Source of the DNA: Paraspadella gotoi
Lineage: Eukaryota; Chaetognatha
Assembly (NCBI GenBank): GCA_051294375.1
Contig: CM119269.1
Span: 19,629,936-19,693,935, forward strand
Direction of reading: 5' to 3'
Length of the DNA: 64,000 nucleotides
Under the pieces are notes generated by a model. It was not told the DNA's origin, ran no database searches, and worked only from the letters and a program-made list of their open reading frames with translations. A program made the translations under genes and the position numbers. Shown here piece after piece: positions 37,319-51,000 of this stretch (the first letter of the stretch is position 1; every line of letters starts with the position of its first letter).

Positions 37319-39834
37319 TGGGAGGAGGAAGGTTTTCGTTTTCAATTCTTACCCCCTCATCCTTCCTTTCTATTATTTCTAAAGATTGAGGTGGGGGCGA
37401 AAGGAAGACGAAAGGTGACTTACCTCTTTTTTCTTTCCTCAAATCGCTCCCAGACTCCTCCCCTGAAAGTCCACTGTCGATAGAGGAAAATAATAACCGA
37501 TGAAAAACTCTACATAGTGCAAATTTTCCTGGTCGTCGTATTAGATTATTGGATGTTTTTCTTTGCTCTATTTTATTCTTCCTTCGTCCCTTCCCATCTG
37601 GTCTTACTTACTTTTTTGCTCTGGTCCTTTTAACCCCTACCCCCCATACTTTTAAACCTCACTCCGCATCTCTCCTCTTATCGTCCTTTCTGGTTGACCG
37701 TCAAAGTTGCCCTCCCTTTTCTTCCAATTTTTCCAATTCTTTAAATTCAAAAATCTCGTTGAGAAACAAATACAAATATATAAAACAAAAAATAACGTTC
37801 TAGATATTTTTTTTCTCATCATAAATTTAAAACTGCGTTTCACCAACTAAATAATTACTATTATTAAGTTTTTTTTTTATATCGTGAACATGTACAAAAA
37901 TATGTTTGTAATTTGACAAAAAAGATGACCACGATCCCTCCTTCGCGCGCACTGGTTTTAATCGTTGATTTTTTTTATGACAGGTACTGTTTTTTTTTTT
38001 TTTTTTGATGCCGTAATGTTTTTTTCTTTTTTTTTCTCAGTTTGGTTTTCTTCCCTACTTTTTTTGTGCCAGTGGATAAGATTTGAATTAGGTTTTTTAC
38101 TTGGCAAAAGAATCCAATAAACCAAAACTTTTGTCTCTATCTTTTTTCAATTTTATGTACTGATCGAAAAAAATTTACTTCAATTAAAGACTACCTCTCA
38201 CTTTGTTTCCGTTACATGCGTAACCATCCTGATAAAAAATAACACAAAAAAATTCATGTCTTAAGCTTTACGAATGTATTTATTTTTATTTTTTTTTGTC
38301 AAGGTTGCAGAAGCAAGAATGTGTTTAGCCTCTAGGTTCCTATAAAAACGTGTAAAAGATTCTTTTGTTTTAGTTCCTTGTATCATTGTCGAAAAAGGGA
38401 CATGAAAAATCGATCAGAAAACGCCTATCAATTTATGATGATTGCCCGACCTTGCTTCGTCTCATATCAATTTAAGTTTGAGGTAAAATTTCTGGCTTCC
38501 ATTAAAAAAAAAATCGTTAAAAAAAGCCTCCACCTCTTCCCGATTGTCACATGGCATAGCTAACTACGACAAAAAGTTTCAATTCCAAAAATCGTACTAC
38601 TAGTCCATAATTTTTTCTACTTTACCAGAGCAAATTCTTCACAAAAACATGACGACAAATAGCGCCTATTGTGTATTTAGGTTTTTTGGTATAAGGATGG
38701 AATCATCTTGATTTTGCTGTCTCGGAAGTTAATGAACATTTACCTTTTGAGAGCTTTCATGGTCTACGATTTGTGAGTTTGTACCGCTACTGCTGCCATT
38801 TAATATGGTTTCATTATTCCTCAATTATACTTTGTTTAAGAAAATTATAATATTAGCTGAATAAGTTTGATCCGCCAGTTTAGTTCCGGGGTTAGATAAT
38901 AAGATATGCATTGATGAAAACTCCGGTGGAAGAACGATATAAAACTACAGGGACTTCATCTAGACTGACAAGAAAAAACTAGTTATTTAATCCAAACGAA
39001 GAGCAATCGGGTTATAAAATTGTATTATACTTATAGAAAAAAAATTCTTCTACCAATTCATAACATAATAGCGAGGATTCTGGCTATGTTATAGATATTT
39101 TCCTCAGGGTAAATTTCTGAAAAAGCAGAATTTTTAATAGGATTTTATTATCAATCCTTCAATTCCTATTAAAACGATTTTTTTTTCACGCTTCATTTTT
39201 TTTATTATTAAGATACTGTAGTATATGTATCACAAACCAGATTAAATTTTTTTTGTATAATATGAATACTTGATAATAATCATTACGTTTTACTCTTAAA
39301 ATCTATTAAAAATAAATATTTTAGTTTGGGGGGAAAATTATGGAAGACGACTTTGTTCATAATTAATAATAGGGGTAGCCCCACTAAATGGGGTTAGTCA
39401 AAAATTTAGAATGATTACATGCTAAAACGAAAATTTTTACATTTTGAAGTATACTTTCAATGGACAAAACATTTCCTATGTGGCTCTATACCCAAAAATT
39501 TAATTTTTTAATATTTATTTATAAATGGGATAAGCCAAAATTTTTTTGATAATTTCTAAATTTTAACATTAGATTCAGATAGCTCATAAAAAGTTGTCGA
39601 CACAAAGTATAATTCTTTTTTAAATATTTTCATGATAAGTGAGTCAAAAATAAGAAAAACCGTAAAAAATCATCATCATCATCATCTTTCGATGATTTTA
39701 TCATTTTTTAATATTTTCACATAGAAAACGTAAGTATTTTTAAAAGCTGTAATTATATTTCCAAGGTGTTGCGCCGCATTATTTTTCTTTTTACTTTTTA
39801 TTTCTTATTATTATTACTTATTTCTTTAAAAACA
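37319..39834. other. Intergenic, nothing recognised
   Basis: AT-rich sequence downstream of the kinase poly(A) signal with poly-T runs. Around 39,470-39,720 there is similarity to AT-rich elements at 43,850-44,250 and 52,680-52,990. No coding evidence. Confidence 0.6.
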
Positions 39835-39995
39835 AAAGGCGGCGCCAGTAGTCGCTTAGATTTTATTTTTAACAAATGAACAATAAACTATAGGCAAGTT
39901 ATAAGCGTTTTTAACGTAAGTGGGAAAGACCGACGGACCGACCAACCGAAAAGTAAGCACTCGCGAGTAATCGCGGCGTAACTAAATAAAGAAAA
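39835..39995. repeat. Dispersed element with GACCGACC core, family S3
   Basis: Shares GGCGGCGCCAGTAGTCGCTTAG, the ACCGACGGACCGACC core and GCGGCGTAACTAAATAAA with 13,655-13,850, but lies outside the segmental repeats. Confidence 0.6.
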
Positions 39996-41215
39996 GTGAT
40001 TCCGCGCTTGACACCAACTGGGATTATACTATGAGGAAATTTGAATATTTTTAGCTCAATGGTGATGGCTCGCCTATACCTGGATATTGGGATTAAAGAG
40101 CCGAAATCCATGAAGGGTATAGGTTCCCAACTGATGACCTTCCCATTGTATAAAAATAAAAGATAAAAAATATTCAAAAAAGAAACAATTAAAAAGTAGA
40201 ATAAAGAAAAAATATAACTTTAAAATTATATTCATGACATAAAGGTGCCCCTATAGACCTTTCCCCGGTATGTATCCCTATCAGAACATACAATTCTACA
40301 TGGTAGTCTTATCCCTATTGGTAAAAAAAAAAAATCATATATAACTTTGGTCACCCCTCAAAAAATTATCCATTCCCACCCCTTTCTGTTCAGCCTCTTA
40401 GATATTATGATTTTTCATTAATGACTTTCTAACAGAAATGATGTGTGATATCTATTAGAAAACTAGGACAGATAGTAATCTAACCTTGTGTTGTATAGAT
40501 GCTCCCTCTATTTCCAGAAGACAACACTGACTTCCCCTTCCCAAATTGAATTATTAGATAAATAAAACATTTTTAAGAAAGAAAGCAATATATATTTGAA
40601 TAAATAATAAGATTAAATACTAAATCCTTCATAAAATATAAAAATAGAAAATAGTGAAACAAGTAATTTGCAAATTTTCATAAACGTCAAGTAATTTTAT
40701 AACTAATAAATATTATAAAAGTAATATACAGTGAAAGATTTACGAGTTTAATCAAGTCTTTTCGTATCGGTACAGATTGATGTCCCTGTAATAAAACAAA
40801 GAATACCTAGTTAATATGAATACACTAGTTAAATTGGACTTGCGTCATGACTGAATCTCGTTTTATAGGCAAAAAGGCTTAGTAGAACACACACCAAAAA
40901 AAATTCTCCGCATTTATTTCTAAAATTATTTTTCGCTGTCGTATCTGTAAAACAAACAATTTGACTACAAACGTAATAATGGTAATATTAAAACATATTT
41001 TAGTTTCATAACAACATTCTCAGAGGATTGACGAACATTACAAATTCTTTATTCTGGTGCCGAATTCTAATAAGGCAAATAACATAATATTGAATCATTT
41101 TTTTAGCCGGATCTGCTTACAGCAGATTCCTGCTCTATAATTCACTTTGTCGGTCCTCCCCCCAATCTTGTCGGGCATTCACTTATATCATGTCAGAATA
41201 TCGAATTATGATAAA
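39996..41215. other. Intergenic, nothing recognised
   Basis: AT-rich, no coding or structural RNA evidence. Confidence 0.6.
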
Positions 41216-41219
41216 TTAT

Positions 41220-41525
41220 GCAAAAAAATGTCCGTCTGTCCGTCCATCCGTCCCACCTTAGCAAAAAACACCAATTATTCGTGATTTGATGGATGGATTG
41301 GAATGAAATTTGTGTGTGGGTAGGAAAGTGTGTGATTGAGCTGGAAATCAAGTTTCGATAGAATTGTCCGAGTGGAAATGAGTTAAAATGGAAAAACAAA
41401 AAAATATATTTCACTATTTGAACGCCAATTACTCATGAGTGAATGGGCGATTGACTGATGGAATCGTCCAAGTGGAAATGAGATAAAATTGAAAAATCAA
41501 ACAATCTGTTTCACTATTTGATTAT
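41220..41525. repeat. Transposon-like segment with internal ~101-bp tandem duplication
   Basis: Begins with GTCCGTCTGTCCGTCCATCC and contains two copies of a GTCC.AGTGGAAATGAG...TTTCACTATTTGA block (41,368-41,422 and 41,467-41,523) about 100 bp apart. Probably a decayed non-autonomous element. Confidence 0.4.
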
Positions 41526-42374
41526 GCTTTTTTTATTTTATATTAAATGTAAATTCAAGCTGCATTATTTAATTATTAATAAATAATTAATTATTAATTG
41601 TAATTAATTAATTTTCTGATCGAGATTGTTGTTTTGTGATTGATAGGCGAGACAAAGTGGAAAACGATTTTGACATAAATTTAAAAAAATTAATATTAAT
41701 TAATTAATTAATTAACTAAAGTTCGTGGGCAGATCCGGCATTGTTTGCTCAAACTTGTTTAAATATGAAAGCATATTTTTTGATGAAGGCAAAGTCTAAT
41801 TGTAATTCTGATTAAAAAACTTCTCCCAAATCATTTTCTCTGTCTTTTTTCTTCTTTTTGTCTTCCACTCCGAAGTCTAAAAAAAAATAATAATAAAAAG
41901 CATATGAGGTTAAAACCACTTCATATTGACTGCAATGCATATATTTTGAAGCAAGCAATATTCTAACATACTACCAATTGACATTCTGGCGAATATTCTT
42001 TTTGACTCTTGTTTCTCTGTTGCTCATGACATTTCAAAATATTTTTTTATCTCGGAAACCTCATGTATCTATATATATATCTTTATCTATTTGCCCTCCT
42101 AATATAAGTAAGTCTCTCTGGTAATCAAAATGAATTAATCTTCTTCGTTAACATCGATCTGATCTCAACGACGCTCCATAAATGAAGACTGACCTTAAGT
42201 CATTTTTGTACGCACCCGAAGATTCAGAATCGTTTCCCTCAACCACGAATACCTCTTGACTTCCGCCTGATTGAGAAAGGAATGCAGTATGTCAACAATA
42301 ATTATCTTTTGCTAGTTGCAAGAAAGAGCTCAGTGAAGAGACAGTAATTATTGTTATATGTTCAACCGTTCAAG

Positions 42375-42530
42375 CAGTCCCTGAGCTTCGGATCAGGCTG
42401 TAACACCGTGTTACAGGCGGGTTAAGAGCCCCGTCCCACTTAACTGCTAGGCGGCCACCGGGCTAGAACCCCGGACCTTTGGGCTGGGAGGCGAATGACT
42501 TGCCTCCGGCACCAATGACCGCTGATGAAC
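42375..42530. repeat. tRNA-like SINE fragment
   Basis: GC-rich island. Its reverse strand carries GGGGTTCTAGCCC, close to a pol III B box, and a compact stem-rich sequence. It is too degenerate to be a functional tRNA. Confidence 0.35.
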
Positions 42531-42584
42531 GGTTGGTGGATTTTAGTCCACCATATCAAATTTTTTTTATGGGGGGTTCGACAA

Positions 42585-42590
42585 TTTATT
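42585..42590 (-). terminator. Poly(A) signal of the large membrane-protein gene
   Basis: AATAAA on the minus strand, about 90 bp downstream of the stop codon at 42,680-42,682. Confidence 0.5.
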
Positions 42591-42679
42591 ACTTTTCATC
42601 CTAATATATATGTCATATTATTTAATAGTTTTCCTAACCACAAACTGCGTAATTTGCCGTATCAACAGCGAAAGCTTGA

Positions 42680-43465
42680 CTACAATTCGAATCTCCATTC
42701 ACCATAACTGCTGAGCGTAGATCCCTCGTCCATCGGCGTTGTCGATCGCGAAGACATCGGCCGCCGCGGCGCAGCCAGCGTCTCTGGCGCCGCTGAGTTA
42801 ATTCGCTTATTCTCCTTCAGCAAAACGTTTTTAACGTCGGCGTGCAGACCCGGGATCGGCAGCTCCGTGTTGAGCACTTCGAGGATGGCGCCGTCCGGGA
42901 GTCTGGAAGGGGAACGTAATAAAATTAATTATTCGTAAGTAGTTGGTTCTATTTGTTTCTAAAAACTAAAAAGGATATTTTCAGATATACACTCTAAATT
43001 TAACAATTAGCAATCTAATTTGTGGTTACTTTTACTTTCGCCGACCAGGGTTAGGGAGGGGTTAGGGTTAAGGGCGGTTTAAGGTTAGGGGTAATTAGGG
43101 TTTAGAGTGTTTAGGGTTAGGGTAATTAAATAATATTTTTTTATACTTTTTTTTAAAAACAAATATTTTTAAATAGTTTTTTGAAAGCCGCCAAAACCGC
43201 GATCGGCGAATGTAAAATTTGGCCCTAATTTTGATCATTAGACCCCCAACACTGGTTTTACTTTCCTTTTTGACTGTCAGCTATTAACTTATTAACTATT
43301 TTAAGCTAAGTTAAATACCACCAACGGAATAGATCTTAGTTGGGCTCGTCCCCTTCACGAATCAGCAGCAAACAGACGAATCACAGACCCGACGTGAGCC
43401 TCCGACTGACCATTGACCGACGGAGGGATCGACGGTAGTTTTAATGTTATCTCATGTCAAATCTT

Positions 43466-43514
<49 letters not shown>

Positions 43515-46500
43515 ACTTTTATCTCTGTGACTCACTAATCAGCTGTCAAATCTCAGACTACGACTAGTACGACTACTTTATTCGATTTCGTCTTCAAAAA
43601 AAAATCAAAAATAAATTTTTTTTCGCGTCAAAAATGACTTCGGCAAGTTGCTCATCAACCAATACCAAAAGTAAAGGTTGTATGTAAAAATACTTCTTTT
43701 TTGTTGCCATGCGCAGAAGGGTGGAGTGATGAAAAGATTGAGTGATTGAACATTATTTTTTTGCTGCTTATGGATATGTAATTAATAAATTTTAAATCCT
43801 TTTAAAAATCTTTTTAGTATAATAGTATAGTAAATTCAATTATTTATGTAGTAATATCCTTATAAAATCGTAACTTTTTTTATTTTTAAGAACAGATTTG
43901 GATCCGCTGTAAAAAATTAAGAAATTTTTATAAAATATGTTATATGATATTTTAATGTTTGGATCACAAAAAATGATTAAAACATTTTAACATATATAAG
44001 TTTCTATTACAAAGAATAAAAAAAATTATAAATTTTCACCTTTTTTCCCGTTTTAAACACTGAAGATGATATAATTTTTGATAACATGTTTTATATTTTT
44101 GATTCAACTTTTTATGAAAAATCTGAATCTTTAATAAAAGTTTTAAAAAAAAAAATTTTAAAATTTATTATTTTATAAGAATATTATTACAAAGATATTA
44201 TATTTTATTATTTTGTTCCCGAGATAATATGAACAAAATATTTTTTGTACTAGTTGATCATATTATCTCGCATTTAAAATTAAATATCCTTGTTCGATCA
44301 TTCAAATAATGTTTTTGTTCTTGAGTGCTCCACTCTAATGCGCAGTGCTTGGCATGTATACTTACAGGAAGTGATTTATTTACTTTGAATGATTGTTTGA
44401 TTGATTCGGCCCTTGTCTAGCTAGCAAGGTAACGAAAAAAAGTAATGTTTTAATAATTTTTTCTCTTATCATTTATGTATTGACAAAAAACTGTTCAATG
44501 TGGGCATTTACGGACTGCTTTATGGACCAATACTTTTTTGTCACTATCTCCATCGATGTAACATTTTTTTGAAAAAAAAGGGGAAAAAATTGAAAGCCAA
44601 AACAAAATATTCTAAAACTTTACGTAGGATATTATTATTAAAATTATAGATGCTAAACTCATGCCACAGTAATCTGCTACTCTACAAAAATTTAATGAGA
44701 TCCTAAACTAGCGGTAGTATTTCATACCCTGCTACTCGTCCGAGAATCAGCAGCACCTATGGCGCCGGAGGTCTCCCAAACCAAAGGACTCAGGTTCGCG
44801 CCCTGCTGATTCACACAAGTAAAAGCGGGACGGGGCCTCTAACCCACCTGTAGTGACGGACTACAGCCCGATCCGAAGTTCGGGACCTTGTGTGCAACGG
44901 ACGGTAAACTGCTCGCGGCATCGTCTTCCACAGACGGGCACTTTTAATCCACACCTAATTGATTGTTCAATATTATCTTTTCTTTTCTGTCAATATATTT
45001 TTCTATAAGTATAAGTTGAATATCAGAGTAAGTAAACGATATTTACTTTTCCTCCAGCTCAAGCGCCAACACCAACACCACCTTCTAAAGGCTGGACTGG
45101 CGTTGCCATCGGCGCTGGCGCACTCGTTGCTACCTGCGGGGTCTTCAGCGCCTTATAGTCCGCCGGCGCCGTGGGTATCGGCGTCGCCGGTAACGCGGTC
45201 ATCGGTGGGACCGGCGCCGTGACTGGTGCTGGGATCACCGCGGGCGCTGCCAAATTGGCCAAGTGGTGGAAGAGCAGAGTAAAAAAATCAAGCAAAGAAG
45301 ACGAAAGCACTGAAGACGAAAGCACTGAAGACGAAAATGAAGGAAGCGATCTCGAAGATGACCAAAGTAAAAAAGGAGGTGACGGCGGAAAAAAAAAGAA
45401 ATGATTTTTGGTTAAAAAATTTCGAAATCGTGAAAAAGTTCAATTCGATCAATGTGCAAGTTGTACTCGAAAAATTATTCGCTATCAAAGTTTTGTTACT
45501 ATCTTTCTAATTCATGATATTAAATTTTAAAGTAATTATTTTGTTTTGTTGTGTTTTATTTTTAAAGTTAATTCAATTTTCAGTTATTATTTTCTGCTAT
45601 TATTATTTACAAAGCCGTAAAAGACCGATGGGCCACATTTTAAAACAAGATGGCCACGTCAATAGATTTAAATTTGATGAATCAATTCGAGAAGTTTGGG
45701 ACTCTCTACCTATTGCTTTCTCTGAAAAGGTATCCTAACCGGAAGTAAAGTGACGAGAATGCGGGAAACTAATATATTGACGGAAGGAAAATCTATACTG
45801 AGACAAAAATGAGGGTAAAGAAAGGGAGAGAAACGAGTAGGAGAAGAGAGAAAGGTGAACTGCATCTCGTGAACGCGGCCCCGAATCCCTGGGAGGAGGA
45901 TGAAGAGGAGGTGAATGAGAAGGAGGAGGTAATAGACCCGCGTCTGTCTATCACCTTATATACTGGCTTTTTACGTAAAAGTTTAGTTTTTTTGCGTTTT
46001 TGTCCTCTCTTGAAAGAAAACTTGAAAGAAATCGCGATCGCACTTTGTTTGAATTCGCGAGGGACTTGATTTGCAGAAGCTGTTCCTCAGTTTCTTGGAT
46101 CAACTCATATCAGTATTTAATTATTAGTAATATTAGTACTTTGAGCGACGCGACGTCCAGACGCAAAACTCTACGTTTTCTTTCATTTCTTTCGGTTTCT
46201 TTTTGAGCTCCACTCGGTCTCACCTCAAAAACTGTCGGTGCAATTCTCTGAATCCGTCGAGATAAAGAGTGTGAATGGAGACGTGGGACGTTACTTCTTG
46301 CGCGGCGCTGCTGCGTCCAACGCTGCCACGCCTGACTACGCCCAGCTCCTCCTCGTCCCAAACATAATCGTAGACGGTGACTTTTCGACGTTCTCCTTCG
46401 TCGCCGCGCCATTGTTCGGCTCGTCTGTATATAACAATTAGTTATCTTGTATCTTGTAAAACCTTTTGGAGCTAGCGCCAAGAGCGAAAACAATTTTTTT

Positions 46501-48014
46501 TTGTTAAATTTAAAATATGCATGCTGGTAAAAGATTAAATTTTCATGTTTAAATGAATTAAAACCTGCAAATGAAAGAAAGTTCTTGAAGGGATAGTTCC
46601 AAATCAAACGGGACGAAAAAGTCGTCGTTGTCTCCCGTCAAACGATGGTAAACGTCCATCAGCCTTAAATAGGATTTGAACGTAGTAGAGTAAGCAGCTT
46701 TTATTGTTGCAGTAGTAGTAGTAGTTTACTTCAGTTTTCACTTAGTTTTCTGATAGTCATTTGATATGAGCCAACTGAAATGATCTCTGTTACCTGATAC
46801 CTATTACTTATTTGTTGCGATATGATTCTTTCTTTTTCGTTACGTTTGTAGATTTAGTAAAAAGTTTTTAATTGTTCTGTAACGATTTATTTATCCCTCA
46901 CCACTGTATCAGTTAAAATTTTATTTTTCACTTTTATACTCTACACATTAATTTATTAATTAATTTATTAATTTAATAAGTTAATTGTTAAAAATTTAAA
47001 ATTAGTTTAAATTTTTTTTTCTTTGTTGTACATAACCCATTGCATCAATCTATCATTGACTAAGCTTCTCTCCCTCTCTCTCCCCTACTCTCTCTTTGAC
47101 CATTTTCACTTCTTTTTAAAACTCACCCTTTCTGTCCTTAACTTTAATCTGTCCTCACCATTAACCACTGTCCTTTCTCAGAACAATTAAAATACTTATT
47201 TGTTGTATTACAATCTCCAATCCCCAATCCTAATAGTTTATATAATATACCTTCCGTTATTGTGAAGTCTCAAAAAGTAAATGTAGACGAGGAACGCCCC
47301 AAGAAATACTGTGAAAGTGTAGAGGAAGACCGTGATGAAGACGCCGTAGAGGCCCGTACCTTCGCTGCCCACAAAATGCCACCACAGTTTGGCGGCGTCG
47401 GCAATCTCGCGCGTTGACTCGGTGTGGGTAAAACGCTGGAGGGGGGCAAGAAGATAAATTTAAAAAAGTGAGGGAAAATGTAAATGGGGCGCAAAATTTT
47501 AAATTTAGAGTGGCTACAAAGTCATAGATTTGTGGGACAACCATCTCGTGCTCCATTGGTTAGAAAACGGACCGAACGATTGCGACCGAAATCGCCCATC
47601 CCACGGTCTTGAACCCGGGACTCCAAGCGAAGGTCTCTTTTGTTTACCATGGGCATCGTGGCGTCGACTGCGAGGATGAGGAGCGGATCCAATGCCGCTT
47701 GGAGTCCGAAGGCGAGAACAAATTTAGAGAGAATGCTGGGGAAAACGCCTGTGGAAAGAGTCAGACGTGTTTGAGAAGGTTTCAGAAAGTAGGAGGCTTT
47801 AGATGATTACTGCTTCGTTTGGTAAATAAAATTCGGGGTTTGATTTCTAGTTATACCTAATAACTTTTGTACGGCGAAAGAGACCAACAGAAGGACAACA
47901 AAAGCTCCGATGACAACCAGTGGCCCCGCGAGTGTCACGTAGACGACTTCACGAGTGAAACCGAGAGACGAAGATTGATAGTTCACTATTGCCGTGTAGC
48001 CATAAAGTTCGAAC
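42680..48014 (-). CDS. C-terminal exons of the large membrane-protein gene
   Basis: Six exons: 47,857-48,014; 47,648-47,748; 47,251-47,435; 46,565-46,663; 46,224-46,424; 42,680-42,902 (stop TAG). The first starts with one base that completes a Lys codon begun in the exon at 57,703, giving RKPWNKFELYGY. Membrane segments are visible in the first three: one around [19 protein letters not shown], one around [19 protein letters not shown] and one around [18 protein letters not shown]. The last exons are cytosolic-looking ([19 protein letters not shown]) and end with a Ser/Arg-rich tail. The last intron is 3.3 kb and holds repeats and a plus-strand ORF. Confidence 0.85.
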
Positions 48015-51000
48015 CTTTAAGTAAAAAAACGTTTGAGCCAATACGAAATTTTGACAAAAATATGCAAGAAATCATGCAGAATAAATGTCAATACATCCAG
48101 TATTCACTATTTAGTATATTTTAGCTAACTCACTTTAAAACTCTGTATTTTCTCTTTATTGTCTAATCTCTAACTAACTACTAAGAGAAGAGACGTCTCG
48201 TCGTCTTTAACTAATTATTAAAATAAAGTATTTTTAAGAAAAAGTAAAAGGTATACTTTTTAATGTTTCTTTTGCTAATTTTTCAGTAGATATACATAAA
48301 GATGTAACGAGTAATGTAAAAGTAAAGTAAAAGAAACTAATAAACGAAATATAACTAAAGGAAATCTTTCAAACCATTTAATTAGCTCGTCTTCTCCTTA
48401 GGAGACAAAAAAATCGCCAAATTTCAACCCTGCACCTCCAAAGTTAATCGTTCGATGCGAATACGAACTCTTTTCACATTTTCACCAATGGCGGCGCCAA
48501 ACTCTTGACCTTCCCCTTGGACATTTCGAGAATCCGATCGCTGTCCGCCAACGTTTCGGGTCTGTGCGCGATCGTCAGGACGGTGCACTCTTTAAACTCT
48601 GTCCGTATCGTCTCCTGGATCCGTTTGTCCGTCTCAAAATCGACGTTGGCCGTTGCCTCGTCGATGCAAAGGATTCGCGTCCGTTTGACGACGGCGCGCG
48701 CCAAGCAGAGCAGCTGCTTCTGCCCGACGGAGAAGCAGGAGCCGCCCTCGGCGACGGGGGCATCTAGACCGCCCAGCTCGGTGACCCGCTCTTCAAGGTG
48801 ACATTTTTTTAGCGCCGACCAGAGGTGGGCGGTATCAGTCGGACCGTCGTCGAAGGCGCTGTCAACGACGAGGTTCTCTCGAACGGTTCCACTAAAGACG
48901 TAAGGATCCTGTGGAGATAAAAGAACTGATAGATAAACTTTTTTTTAACGATTTGATTTTTTTTAAGCTTAAATTTCCCCGACTTTTTTTAAAGTTTAAT
49001 TTAAATAGAAACATATTGATTGATTGATTGTTTATGTTTAATATCCACATTTATTGATTGATTAAAGAATAACTTAGGTTTATCCCCCGGCCATAACAAA
49101 TAATATCTACTTTCCTGGGGAATGACTGCGAGACGCGATCTTAACAGACGTCGACTGATCCTTGATGCGTCAACCCCGTCGATGACGACCCTCCCGCCCT
49201 CCAGCGTCTCCACTCTGAAGAGAACGTTGAAGAGCGAGCTTTTCCCGCTCCCCGTGCGACCGACGATGCCGACCTTCTCCGCCGGCGCCGTTTCGAAGCT
49301 CACGTCCTCCAGCGCCGGTTCCAGGTCGGCGCGGTAGCGAAGGGTGACGCCATTGAAGGCGACGACGCCGCGATCGGGCCATGACTCAGGAACGGAAGCG
49401 TCGTCGAAGGTCTAAACGAATTAGTGGGGAATTTTAGGAGTTTCTGTTCCTGTTAAGGCTTGTGAATTGGAAAATACGGTTAAAAAATTCCTTTTTTTCT
49501 CGGTATTCTTCTATTTTTTCTTTCTTTCTTTCCCTTTTTTATTCCTATCTTTCTTTATTACTTTCTTTATTTTGTTTGTTTTCTACCTCTCTTCGACTTT
49601 TTCTTACTTTCTTCCTCTCTTTACTACTCCCTTCTCCTCTTTCTTCTTTTCCTTTCTAATAACGAATTTTTATTTTTTTTCATCGGTTTCTTTCTTCTCT
49701 TCCCTTTCCTTCCTTTTTCCCAACACCTCCCCATGGTTCCCAATCCCCAAAAATAACCTCATCTTCATCTTCCTCCAGCGGTGTTTTCGTCGAGTATTCC
49801 AGGATCCTCTCAACGCCCACCATCATCTTCTCCAGCCAAGTGAAGTGCTGCACGACAGAGTTGGCCAACCAGCTGACCTGTAGCGCGTAGGTGATTGTGA
49901 GGCCGACGAAGCCGGCCGCGCCAGTCTGACCGCGCAGCACCGCGGAGAGAGCGACGCCGCCGATTACGAGGAAGTTGGCGAAGCCAAGGTAGATCTTGTG
50001 ATGGGAAGTGACATTAAAGGATAAGAATTTTGATAAGGATAAGGATATTAAAAGTTGTTTCACCTCGAGCCAACCCGAAACGGCGTATGAGTTAAACTCT
50101 GCCCTAGCCTTTGCCTCTATGCGCGCAAGGCTGGTGGTGACGAAGCGGCGCTCGTCTCTCATGGCGCGGATGACGACCGCCCCGTTGAGGCAGTCGGAGA
50201 AATGAGAAAAGATCGGGGATTTCGTTATGGACTCAATCCGCTTCAGTTCCCGCGAGGTGCGCCTGTAGATCAGCTGGAGGCGGTAAAGAGGGAGTAGAGC
50301 GGAGTGAAGGTAATTAGTTATAGGAAGATTAAATCAGATAGAAGATAAATGTGATTCAACAATGTGACTCTATTAACAAACAGTTTTTTCTTTTTTAGTT
50401 TAAATTTGAAAATAAATCTCTTTTACCTGAAATACGAAATAGAGCAAGAATGCGGGAACAAGAGCTAAAACGAGCCATGGAAATCCGTAGCAGATTACGA
50501 CCATCGCCATCAGCAGATTGAAGACGTCCTGCAAGAGCATGCTGAAGAGATTGGCCAGATGGTCGTCGATGTCGGCCAAGTCGCTCGAGAACCGGTTGAT
50601 AATCCTGAAAGGTTAGTGTCATTAACGAAGCTTTAAAAAAACCAAACTGTTGTCCTCAGTCTAAGAGACTTTCAACATTTTCTTTTTTGACGGAAGAAAA
50701 AAGAATAATAAAAAGTAAAACCACTGGCCATACCTCCCAACAGGCGTCGCAGTGAAAAAGCGCAGCGGCGCAGCCATAATTCGTTCCAGCAGAGCGGAGT
50801 GGATGCCGCGCGCCGATTGAATGCCAGCGCGGATGAAGACGAAAGTAAGAACGCAGGATGTGGCGAACTGACAGACGAAGAAAGCGCAGTAGACGCCGAG
50901 ATAAAAAGTAAGGTTGTCCGAGGCCTCGCGAAGGGGGATCCAAGGGGTGGTGGCGGTGGTTGCCGCGAAGGAGTTGTCGTCCGTCTTCCAAGCGGTGACG

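Noticed and set aside
46110-46607. 165-codon minus-strand ORF
   Set aside because: Wrong frame across a real exon (46,224-46,424) and its flanking introns. The correct frame continues from 46,565-46,663 and into 42,902.
47530-47625. Possible tRNA or SINE between host exons 16 and 17 (CATTGGTTAG ... TTGAACCCGGG)
   Set aside because: A and B box-like words are present, but spacing and stems do not support a tRNA, and no second copy was seen in the window.
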